Part shown: positions 1 to 5,535 of the stretch, one piece after another
How the letters are laid out: each line of letters starts with the position of its first letter
Numbering within the stretch: position 1 is the stretch's first letter
DNA from: Thauera sp.
Lineage (GTDB): Bacteria > Pseudomonadota > Gammaproteobacteria > Burkholderiales > Rhodocyclaceae
Direction of reading: 5' to 3'
Assembly (NCBI GenBank): GCA_023150215.1
Contig: JAKLLJ010000184.1
Location: 1-6,684 of the forward strand
DNA: 6,684 bases
Translations under genes and position numbers: made by a program
Notes under the pieces: model-generated
Told to the model about the DNA's origin: nothing
The model's database searches: none
Seen by the model: the letters and a program-made list of their open reading frames with translations, nothing else

Positions 1-1
1 A

Positions 2-64
2 GGAGCGGCGGAAGCCGCGAACGGCGGCGGCTCCGCCTTCGGCAACGCGCATCGCCCATCCTGA
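2..64 (+). CDS. Possible C-terminal tail of a plus-strand gene cut by the window edge
   Basis: One plus-strand frame is open from the left edge and ends in TGA at 62-64. It gives about 20 residues rich in Gly, Ala and Asn and ending in HRPS, with mostly G or C in third codon positions. If real, this gene converges on the oxidoreductase whose stop lies at 80-82, leaving only 15 bases between the two stops. The stretch is too short to judge coding potential or assign a family. The minus strand offers rival starts (ATG at 59 or 52) for a gene running leftwards off the edge; the frame from 59 is implausibly arginine-rich, while the frame from 52 cannot be excluded. This is a weak inference. Confidence 0.25.
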   Translation, partial: GAAEAANGGGSAFGNAHRPS

Positions 65-74
65 AGGACGTCCT
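65..74. repeat. 10-bp perfect palindrome AGGACGTCCT
   Basis: AGGACGTCCT is a perfect palindrome placed just after the oxidoreductase stop codon and just after the possible plus-strand stop at 62-64. It is too short, and has no loop, to be a normal terminator. It may be chance in GC-rich DNA. Confidence 0.3.
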
Positions 75-79
75 CCCGC

Positions 80-3000
80 TTACAGCAACACCCGCTCGAT
101 CCCCCCGCTGTTCGCCTTCGCCACGTAGTCCGGCAGCCAGTTCTCGCCGAGCAGGTGCTTCGCGAGTTCGACCACGATGTAGTCCGGCTCCACGCCGCCG
201 GCGTCGTTGGCGTAGCGGTGCATGCCTTGCAGGCAGCTCGGGCAGGAGGTCAGCAGCTTGATTTTCGCGTTCGGGTCGCCCTCGCGCAGCTTGGCGGCGC
301 CTTTCTCGATCTCTTCCTGCTTGCGAAAGCGCACCTGGGTCGAGATGTCGGGGCGCGCCACCGCCAGCGTGCCGGACTCGCCGCAGCAGCGGTCGGACAG
401 ATCGACGCGCGTGCCCATCAGCTCGTTGGCCACCTTGATGCCCTGGTACTGCTTCATCGGCGTGTGGCAGGGCTCGTGGTACATGTACTTCACGCCTTCG
501 ACGCCCTCCAGCCTGACGCCCTTTTCCATCAGGTACTCGTGGATGTCGAGCAGCCGGCAGCCCGGGAAGATGCGCTCGAATTCGTACTTCTGCAGCTGGT
601 CCATGCAGGTGCCGCAGGACACGATCACGGTCTTGATGTCGAGGTAATTGAGCGTGTTGGCGACGCGGTGGAAGAGCACGCGGTTGTCGGTGGTGATCTT
701 CTGGCCCTTGTCTTCCTCGCCGGCGGCGGTTTGCGGGTAGCCGCAGCACAGGTAACCCGGCGGCAGCACGGTCTGTGCGCCGACGTGGTAGAGCATGGCC
801 TGGGTCGCCAGGCCGACCTGGCTGAACAGGCGCTCCGAGCCGCAGCCTGGGAAGTAGAAGACCGCTTCCGAGTCGCCATTGGCCTTCTGCGGGTCGCGGA
901 TCACCGGGATGACCTTGTCGTCCTCGATGTCGAGCAACGCGCGGCTGGTGCGCTTGGGCAGGTTGCCGGGCATCGGCTTGTTGATGAAGTGGATCACCTG
1001 GGCCTTGATCGGCGCCTTGCCGAGCGTGGCCGGCGGTGCCTTCACCTGCGGCTGGATCAGGCCGAACTTCTTGCCCATGCCATGCGCCCAGCGCTGCGCC
1101 TTGTAGCCCCACTCGATCATGCCGGTGCGCATTGCCTTGATCGTGGTCGGGTCCTTGATGGTCAGGAAGGCCATCGCCGCGGCCTTGCCGGGGTTGAACG
1201 ACTTCTTGCCCTGCTTGCGCAGCAGGTTGCGCATCTTGATCGACACGTCACCGAAGTCGATGTCGACCGGACAGGGTTTCTCGCACTTGTGGCAGATCGT
1301 GCAGTGGTCGGCGACGTCCTCGAACTCGGCCCAGTGCGCGAGCGACACGCCGCGGCGGGTCTGCTCCTCGTACAGGAAGGCCTCGATCAGCAGCGAGGTG
1401 CTGAGGATCTTGTTGCGCGGGGAATACAGCAGGTTGGCGCGCGGCACGTGCGTGGAGCACACCGGCTTGCACTTGCCGCAGCGCAGGCAGTCCTTGATGT
1501 CGTGCGCGATGTCGCCGACGTCGGTCTGCTCCATGATGATGGATTCGTGACCCATCAGGTTGAAGCTGGGGGTGTAGGCGTTGTCGAGGTTGCCGCGGAT
1601 GGCGCCCTTGCGCATCAGCTTGCCGCGGTTGAAGCGGCCTTCCGGGTCGACCTTTTCCTTGTAGGCCCAGAAGTTGGCCATCTCGTCGTCGGTGAGGTAG
1701 TCGAGCTTGGTGATGCCGATGCCGTGCTCGCCGGAGATCACGCCGTCCAGGCTGCGCGCCAGCGCCATGATGCGGTCGACCGCGCGGTTGGCGGTCTGCA
1801 GCATCTCGTAGTGGTCGGAGTTGACCGGCAGGTTGGTGTGCACGTTGCCGTCGCCGGCGTGCATGTGCAGCGCCACGAACACCCGGCCACGCAGCACCTC
1901 GGCATGGATCTCGCCGATGCGCGCGAGGATGCGGGCGAACAGGGCACCGTCGAAGGTCTGCTCGAGCAGCGGGCGCAGTTCTTCCTTCCACGACACCCGG
2001 ATCGAGTAGTCCTGCAGGCGGTGGAACAGCGTCGGGTTGGCGGTTCGGTTGCCGAGTTCGCCGGCGCGGATGCCATGTTCGGCGAACCGTGCCTCGGCGT
2101 CGGCGAGCGGCAGGTCGAGGTTGTCGAGCAGCCACTGCCAGCGCCGGCGCACGCCGGCGACCTGTTCGAGCGCCTGGGCACGGTGGTCGGCGAGCAGTGT
2201 GTCGTGGTCGACCACCTCGTCCTTGACCTCGAGTGGCAGTTCGCCCTGCAGGAACTCGGTGAGGCGGTCGCACAACTCGATCTTGTTCTGCAGCGACAGT
2301 TCGATGTTGATGCGCTCGATGCCGTCGCAGTATTCGCCCATGCGCGGCAGGGGGATGACCACGTCCTCGTTGATCTTGAAGGCGTTGGTATGGCGCGAGA
2401 TCGCCGCGGTGCGGGAGCGCTCCAGCCAGAAGCGCTTGCGCTGCTCGGGGCTGACCGCGATGAAGCCCTCGGAGCCGCGCGCATTGGTCATGCGCACGAC
2501 CTCGGAGGCGGCCTTCATCACCGCGTCCTCGTCGTGGCCGACGATGTCGCCGATCAGCACCATCTTGGGACGGCCGTGACGGCGCGCCTTGGTGGCGTAG
2601 CCCACCGCCTTCACGTAGCGCTCGTCGAGGTGCTCGAGGCCGGCGAGCTGCACGCCCGCGGCATGGCCGGCGCCGCCCGGCTTGAAGAAGTCGGTGATCT
2701 CGACGATCGCCGGCACCGCCTCGCGCACCTGGCCGAAGAACTCCAGGCACACCGTGCGCGCGACCGGCGGCATCTTGTGCAGCACCCAGCGGGCGGCGAC
2801 GATGAGGCCGTCGGTGCCTTCCTTCTGCACGCCCGGCAGGCCGCCGAGGAACTTGTCGGTGACGTCCTTGCCCAGCCCGATCTTGCGGCAGGCCGCACCC
2901 GGCATGGCGAGGATGTCCTCGCCGAGTGGTGCATTGGTGAGGCCGTCGAAGCGGCGCAGGCGAAAGCGCACGGTCTCCTGCTCGTGGATCTTGCCGAAGT

Positions 3001-3958
3001 TGTGGTCGAGGCGCTCGACCTCCAGCCAGTTGCCGTCGGGCGTGACCATCTTCCACCACGCCAGGTTGTCGAGCGCGGTGCCCCACAGCACGGCCTTCTT
3101 GCCGCCGGCGTTCATGGCGATGTTGCCGCCGATGCAGGACGCGCTCGCCGAGGTCGGGTCGACCGCGAACACGCGCCCGGCGAGCGCAGCGGCTTCGGAC
3201 ACGCGCTCGGTGACCACGCCCGCGCCGGTGCGGAGGGTGGGGTAGGGTTCGGCCTGCGGGCCGTCGATGCCGGGGAGCACGGTGGGCTCGACCGCGCCGA
3301 TCGAGATCAGCTTCTCGGTGTTGATCACCACCGAGCTGGCGTCCAGCGGCACCGCGCCACCGGTGTAGCCGGTGCCGCCGCCACGAGGGATGATGGTCAG
3401 CCCGAGCGCGATGCACTCGCGCACCAGCGGCGCCATCTCTTCCTCGGTGTCGGGGTAGAGCACCACGAAGGGGTACTCGACCCGCCAGTCGGTGGCGTCG
3501 GTGACGTGGGAGACGCGGGCGTGGCCGTCGAAGCAGATGTTGTCGCGCCGGGTGTGGCGTGCCAGGGCCTTGAGCACTGCCTTGCGCCGGCGCGCGGTGT
3601 CGTCGAACCAGCGCTCGAAGTTGGCCACCGCCTCGCGGGCGCGGGCGACCAGCAGGGTGACGCGGTCGTTGCCCTGGCGGCGCTTGTCGACCTCGTTGAG
3701 ACGATGATCGAGTGCGCCGATCAGCGCATCGCGGCGCTCGCGGCTGGTGAGCAGGTCGTCTTCGAGGTAGGGGTTGCGCCGCACCACCCAGATGTCGCCG
3801 AGCACCTCGTAGAGCATGCGCGCCGAACGTCCGGTGACGCGCTCGATGCGGAGCTGGTCGAGCACCCCCCAGGCCTCGGCGCCGAGCAGGCGGATGATGA
3901 TCTCGCGATCGGAAAACGAGGTGTAGTTGTACGGAATCTCGCGCAGGCGTTGGCTCAT
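80..3958 (-). CDS. DUF3683 / FAD-linked 2-hydroxyacid dehydrogenase / Fe-S / CCG-domain fusion oxidoreductase (1292 aa)
   Basis: Predicted cytoplasmic flavoprotein that oxidises a 2-hydroxyacid (D-lactate, glycolate or D-2-hydroxyglutarate type) and passes electrons through Fe-S clusters; substrate and acceptor are unknown. Domain order: DUF3683-like N-terminus (about 5-125, LREIPYNYTSFSDREI); PCMH-type FAD-binding domain (about 160-395) with PRGGGTGYTGG at 191-201 and IGGNIAMNAGG at 276-286; FAD-oxidase C-terminal domain to about 785, with HAGDGNVH (H700, H707) and SGEHGIG (E744), matching the metal-binding His/His/Glu of D-2-hydroxyglutarate dehydrogenases; two Fe-S motifs, C824/827/830/834 and C886/889/892/896; and two CCG domains, C1039-CCG1071-C1115xxC1118 and C1164-CCG1191-C1239xxC1242. 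All cluster cysteines are intact. No signal peptide or membrane helix is seen. The ATG at 3958 is preferred because the DUF3683 match begins there; an in-frame ATG at 4018 adds 20 unrelated residues and runs over a possible promoter. It resembles E. coli YdiJ or a GlcD-GlcF fusion, but is longer because of DUF3683. Confidence 0.93.
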   Translation of the reverse strand: MSQRLREIPYNYTSFSDREIIIRLLGAEAWGVLDQLRIERVTGRSARMLYEVLGDIWVVRRNPYLEDDLLTSRERRDALIGALDHRLNEVDKRRQGNDRVTLLVARAREAVANFERWFDDTARRRKAVLKALARHTRRDNICFDGHARVSHVTDATDWRVEYPFVVLYPDTEEEMAPLVRECIALGLTIIPRGGGTGYTGGAVPLDASSVVINTEKLISIGAVEPTVLPGIDGPQAEPYPTLRTGAGVVTERVSEAAALAGRVFAVDPTSASASCIGGNIAMNAGGKKAVLWGTALDNLAWWKMVTPDGNWLEVERLDHNFGKIHEQETVRFRLRRFDGLTNAPLGEDILAMPGAACRKIGLGKDVTDKFLGGLPGVQKEGTDGLIVAARWVLHKMPPVARTVCLEFFGQVREAVPAIVEITDFFKPGGAGHAAGVQLAGLEHLDERYVKAVGYATKARRHGRPKMVLIGDIVGHDEDAVMKAASEVVRMTNARGSEGFIAVSPEQRKRFWLERSRTAAISRHTNAFKINEDVVIPLPRMGEYCDGIERINIELSLQNKIELCDRLTEFLQGELPLEVKDEVVDHDTLLADHRAQALEQVAGVRRRWQWLLDNLDLPLADAEARFAEHGIRAGELGNRTANPTLFHRLQDYSIRVSWKEELRPLLEQTFDGALFARILARIGEIHAEVLRGRVFVALHMHAGDGNVHTNLPVNSDHYEMLQTANRAVDRIMALARSLDGVISGEHGIGITKLDYLTDDEMANFWAYKEKVDPEGRFNRGKLMRKGAIRGNLDNAYTPSFNLMGHESIIMEQTDVGDIAHDIKDCLRCGKCKPVCSTHVPRANLLYSPRNKILSTSLLIEAFLYEEQTRRGVSLAHWAEFEDVADHCTICHKCEKPCPVDIDFGDVSIKMRNLLRKQGKKSFNPGKAAAMAFLTIKDPTTIKAMRTGMIEWGYKAQRWAHGMGKKFGLIQPQVKAPPATLGKAPIKAQVIHFINKPMPGNLPKRTSRALLDIEDDKVIPVIRDPQKANGDSEAVFYFPGCGSERLFSQVGLATQAMLYHVGAQTVLPPGYLCCGYPQTAAGEEDKGQKITTDNRVLFHRVANTLNYLDIKTVIVSCGTCMDQLQKYEFERIFPGCRLLDIHEYLMEKGVRLEGVEGVKYMYHEPCHTPMKQYQGIKVANELMGTRVDLSDRCCGESGTLAVARPDISTQVRFRKQEEIEKGAAKLREGDPNAKIKLLTSCPSCLQGMHRYANDAGGVEPDYIVVELAKHLLGENWLPDYVAKANSGGIERVLL

Positions 3959-3993
3959 TGGGCTACCCGGAAGCGGCTGCAGGGAAGCGATCC

Positions 3994-3999
3994 ATTCTA
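3994..3999 (-). promoter_or_regulatory. Possible -10 element (TAGAAT) for the oxidoreductase gene
   Basis: On the minus strand, TAGAAT (5 of 6 matches to TATAAT) lies about 35 bases before the chosen ATG, in a locally AT-richer stretch that also holds a T-run (minus-strand TTGTTTTTT, 4022-4030). No convincing -35 hexamer sits 16-18 bases upstream; the T-run is about 27 bases away. If used, transcription would start near 3987, which supports the start at 3958 over that at 4018. Confidence 0.3.
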
Positions 4000-4054
4000 G
4001 CGAACCGCAGTGCACCATGCAGCAAAAAACAAGACCTTATGTGCTGTGTGGATT

Positions 4055-4066
4055 CGCCTTCAGGCG
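4055..4066 (-). other. Short hairpin downstream of the RidA-family gene
   Basis: CGCC-TTCA-GGCG can form a 4-bp stem with a tetraloop, 16 bases after the stop of the RidA-family gene. A T-run follows on the minus strand only about 25 bases later (4022-4030), so this is not a canonical intrinsic terminator. The hairpin is weak and may be chance. Confidence 0.2.
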
Positions 4067-4082
4067 GGAGCAGGAAGGATTC

Positions 4083-4433
4083 TCAGCGTGCAGCGGTGAG
4101 CGCGATCTCGATCCGCCAGCCCGGGTCGGCGAGCCCGGCGACCTGCACGCAGGCGCGCGCCGGGGCGCTGCCGGCGGGCAGCCAGGCTTCCCACTCCGCA
4201 TTCATGCCGGGGGCGTCGGCGAGGTCGGTCAGATAGATGGTGGCCATCAGGATGCGCGTACGGTCGCTGCCGAGCTCGTCGAGCTGGCGACCGAGCGACG
4301 CCAGCACCTCGCGGGTCTGCAGCGTGATGTCGGCACCGCTGCTCGCCGGCACTTCCACCAGATGGATGACGCCGTTGTAGACGACGGCGTCGGCGTAGCG
4401 CGCGGTGACGCCGTGGCGCTCGATATCGGACAT
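4083..4433 (-). CDS. RidA/YjgF/UK114-family protein, YoaB-like (116 aa)
   Basis: Small cytoplasmic protein of the Rid superfamily. The best-known member, RidA, hydrolyses reactive enamine/imine intermediates such as 2-aminoacrylate; YoaB-like members are less well characterised. The whole length fits the family, and the pattern (ARYADAVVYNG near the N-terminus, ATIYLTDLADAPGMNAEWEAW at 64-84, APARACVQ at 90-97, WRIEI at 106-110) resembles E. coli YoaB more than RidA itself. R93 in PAR and E109 in IEI fall where RidA has its active-site Arg105 and Glu120, so imine-deaminase-type chemistry is possible, while the N-terminal substrate-pocket segment differs. The ATG at 4433 is preceded by GGAAAG (4440-4445) with 6-base spacing, which supports this start over a longer frame reaching back into the upstream gene. 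The gene lies 68 bases after yqaA and 124 bases before the oxidoreductase, all on the same strand. Confidence 0.9.
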   Translation of the reverse strand: MSDIERHGVTARYADAVVYNGVIHLVEVPASSGADITLQTREVLASLGRQLDELGSDRTRILMATIYLTDLADAPGMNAEWEAWLPAGSAPARACVQVAGLADPGWRIEIALTAAR

Positions 4434-4465
4434 GGTTCGCTTTCCGGGCAGGGGGAGGGTTGGCG

Positions 4466-4471
4466 AGTATA
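4466..4471 (-). promoter_or_regulatory. Possible -10 element (TATACT) for the RidA-family gene
   Basis: Minus-strand TATACT (5 of 6 to TATAAT) stands 32 bases before the ATG in an otherwise GC-rich gap. A good -35 hexamer is not visible at the usual distance, where the hairpin at 4478-4501 sits. A start near 4459 would give a leader of about 26 bases containing the GGAAAG ribosome binding site. This would let the gene be transcribed separately from yqaA. Confidence 0.3.
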
Positions 4472-4477
4472 GGGCAG

Positions 4478-4501
4478 GCGGCTGGCGGGCGCTGCAGCCG
4501 C
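4478..4501 (-). terminator. Hairpin immediately after the yqaA stop codon
   Basis: GCGGCTG (4478-4484) and CAGCCGC (4495-4501) form a perfect 7-bp GC-rich stem with a 10-base loop. On the minus strand the stem starts right after the TGA of yqaA. No T-tract follows, so it is either a U-less terminator, a 3'-end stabilising structure, or chance. It lies between yqaA and the RidA-family gene. Confidence 0.35.
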
Positions 4502-4903
4502 TCACGGCATCATCCAGGCGATCGCCGCGTAGCGCAGGCCCTTGCCGAGCGCCATCCAGACCAGGCAGGCGAGTACGTTGAGGCGCAGGTTGCCGGCGGC
4601 GGCACACAGCGCGTCGCCAATCAGCGGAACCCAGGACATCAGCAGCGCCAGGCTACCCCAGCGCCGCACTGCTTCCAGGCGCGGCGCGATCTCCTTGCGC
4701 GGCAGCATGCGGCCGAGCGCGTAGGTGCTCATTCCGCCTGCGGTGTTGGCGACCGTGGCGGTGAGTAGTGCGGCCTGAATCAGGTCGGGATTCAGCGCGA
4801 TCAGTGCAGCGAAGGTGACTTCCGATCCGCCTGGCAGCAGCGTGGCAGCAAGAAAGGCGGATGCGGCCAGCCCGGCGAGCAGCGTGAGGTCGCTGCTCAG
4901 CAC
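4502..4903 (-). CDS. yqaA: YqaA-type small DedA/VTT-family inner-membrane protein (133 aa)
   Basis: Inner-membrane protein of the SNARE-associated/VTT (DedA) superfamily, close in layout to E. coli YqaA (about 142 residues). DedA-family proteins are linked to lipid or membrane homeostasis and flipping of lipid carriers, but the role of YqaA is not established. Hydrophobic segments are seen at about 5-22, 27-50, 84-104 and 108-130. Recognisable motifs are LPGGSEV (23-29), NTAGGMSTYALGR (53-65), SWVPLIGDALCAAAG (90-104) and ALGKGLRYAA (118-127), each with a direct counterpart in E. coli YqaA. The start is a GTG at 4903; it gives the N-terminal length expected from E. coli, and no in-frame ATG was found in the codons just upstream. 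No strong ribosome binding site is visible, so expression may be low. The gene is divergent from the psiF-like gene, sharing 4904-5019, and is first of three minus-strand genes. Confidence 0.88.
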   Translation of the reverse strand: MLSSDLTLLAGLAASAFLAATLLPGGSEVTFAALIALNPDLIQAALLTATVANTAGGMSTYALGRMLPRKEIAPRLEAVRRWGSLALLMSWVPLIGDALCAAAGNLRLNVLACLVWMALGKGLRYAAIAWMMP

Positions 4904-4935
4904 CGTGTTGCCCGGCCTGCAGTCACGCTTCTGAA

Positions 4936-4969
4936 AATGACGAACAAATTGACTCGTGCAAATGTCATT
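4936..4969. repeat. Inverted repeat AATGAC...GTCATT around the psiF-like promoter
   Basis: AATGAC at 4936-4941 and GTCATT at 4964-4969 are perfect inverted copies separated by 22 bases, flanking the -35 hexamer. The right copy is also part of a small palindrome, AATG-T-CATT (4961-4969), inside the spacer between -35 and -10. ATGTCAT at 4962-4968 matches 6 of 7 bases of an E. coli Pho-box half-site (CTGTCAT), but no second half-site in direct repeat follows at 11-base spacing. It may be an operator; the arms are short enough to be chance. Confidence 0.35.
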
Positions 4970-4977
4970 GGCAGAAT
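4949..4977 (+). promoter_or_regulatory. Sigma70-type promoter of the psiF-like gene
   Basis: TTGACT at 4949-4954 (5 of 6 to TTGACA) and CAGAAT at 4972-4977 (4 of 6 to TATAAT) are separated by exactly 17 bases. This predicts transcription from about 4984 and a leader of about 36 bases that ends in a strong ribosome binding site. It lies in the divergent gap between yqaA and the psiF-like gene, in the AT-richest part of that gap. It is the clearest promoter in the window. Confidence 0.6.
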
Positions 4978-5007
4978 CCGGCTACGCATCTTGCGTGAAA
5001 AACGATC

Positions 5008-5013
5008 AGGAGA
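5008..5013 (+). promoter_or_regulatory. Ribosome binding site AGGAGA of the psiF-like gene
   Basis: AGGAGA lies 6 bases before the ATG at 5020, an almost ideal Shine-Dalgarno arrangement. It fixes the start codon and predicts good translation. Confidence 0.75.
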
Positions 5014-5019
5014 CCCGTC

Positions 5020-5457
5020 ATGAAGAGCATTTTCGGCGCGGCCTGCGCCACCCTTGTGCTTGCCTCGCTCACTCCCATGCAGGCGTGGGCCAACCCCCAG
5101 CACGAGCGCATGAAGCGCTGCAACGCGGAAGCGAAGGCACAGGCGCTGAAAGGCGAGGAACGCGAGGTATTCATGGGTACTTGCCTGCGCGGCAAGCATG
5201 ACGCAGCCGTCGGCACCGTGCCTGCCGCGGCTCCTGCAGTGCCGCCCGCGGCCGCGGTCGTGCCTGTCGCGAAACCGGCAGCCGTGACACCGGCAGCCAC
5301 CGCAACCGCTCCGGCAACGGCTGCCGCGCAGGTCGCGCCGGTGGCCGTCGCAGCCCCCGACAAGGCACGTGAAAAGGCATGCAATCGCGCTGCGACCGAG
5401 CAGTCCTTGCGGGGTGCCAAGCGCAAGGCTTTCATCACCGAGTGCCTGAGCGGTTGA
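5020..5457 (+). CDS. Exported PsiF-repeat protein with two repeats split by an Ala/Pro-rich linker (145 aa)
   Basis: Predicted periplasmic protein. PsiF was named as phosphate-starvation-inducible in E. coli; its molecular function is unknown. Residues 1-24 form a typical signal peptide: MKS, a hydrophobic core, then AWA before N25 as a likely signal peptidase I site. Repeat 1 (about 26-58) has the PsiF pattern, RMKRCNAEAKAQALKGEEREVF with cysteines C34 and C55. Repeat 2 (about 113-145) carries the same layout, CNRAATEQSLRG followed by KAFITECL, with C121 and C142. Both cysteine pairs are 21 residues apart, which suggests a disulphide in each repeat after export. Residues 59-112 are a low-complexity Ala/Pro/Val linker, whereas E. 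coli PsiF (106 residues) has its repeats close together. The gene has its own promoter and strong ribosome binding site, and converges on the FHA gene. No complete Pho box is visible, so phosphate control is unproven. Confidence 0.85.
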   Translation: MKSIFGAACATLVLASLTPMQAWANPQHERMKRCNAEAKAQALKGEEREVFMGTCLRGKHDAAVGTVPAAAPAVPPAAAVVPVAKPAAVTPAATATAPATAAAQVAPVAVAAPDKAREKACNRAATEQSLRGAKRKAFITECLSG

Positions 5458-5469
5458 ACTGCCTTGCCA

Positions 5470-5503
5470 GCGGTGCGGCGCTCAGGAAAGGGCGCCGCAC
5501 CGC
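5470..5503. terminator. Strong hairpin between convergent psiF-like and FHA genes
   Basis: GCGGTGCGGCGC (5470-5481) and GCGCCGCACCGC (5492-5503) form a perfect 12-bp stem with a 10-base loop (5482-5491). It lies 12 bases after the plus-strand stop and about 32 bases after the minus-strand stop of the FHA gene, the usual place for a bidirectional terminator. No T-tract follows on either strand, so termination may be U-independent, or the stem may mainly protect the 3' ends of the mRNAs. Confidence 0.6.
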
Positions 5504-5535
5504 CAGCGCATCGTCGGGCGCTGCGGCCGGGGCGT

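Noticed and set aside
1248..3416. 722-codon minus-strand frame within the oxidoreductase gene
   Set aside because: It is extremely Arg/Ala/Pro/His-rich and low in complexity, and overlaps the real gene on the same strand in another frame; a typical shadow.
155..4000. Very long plus-strand open frame (about 1280 codons) antisense to the oxidoreductase gene
   Set aside because: The minus-strand frame holds a full set of flavin and Fe-S motifs. The opposite frame is rich in Ala, Val, Leu, His and Arg with no recognisable domain, as expected when stop codons are rare in the antisense of a GC-rich gene.
4022..4066. Intrinsic terminator after the RidA-family gene
   Set aside because: The stem is only 4 bp and the T-run lies about 25 bases further on, too far for a canonical terminator.
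4962..4979. PhoB binding site (Pho box) upstream of the psiF-like gene
   Set aside because: Only one half-site (ATGTCAT) fits; the second direct repeat at 11-base spacing is absent, so a full Pho box is not supported.
5221..5352. Tandem DNA repeat in the Ala/Pro/Val linker of the psiF-like gene
   Set aside because: The protein is low in complexity, but the codons vary and no exact DNA unit is repeated in register.
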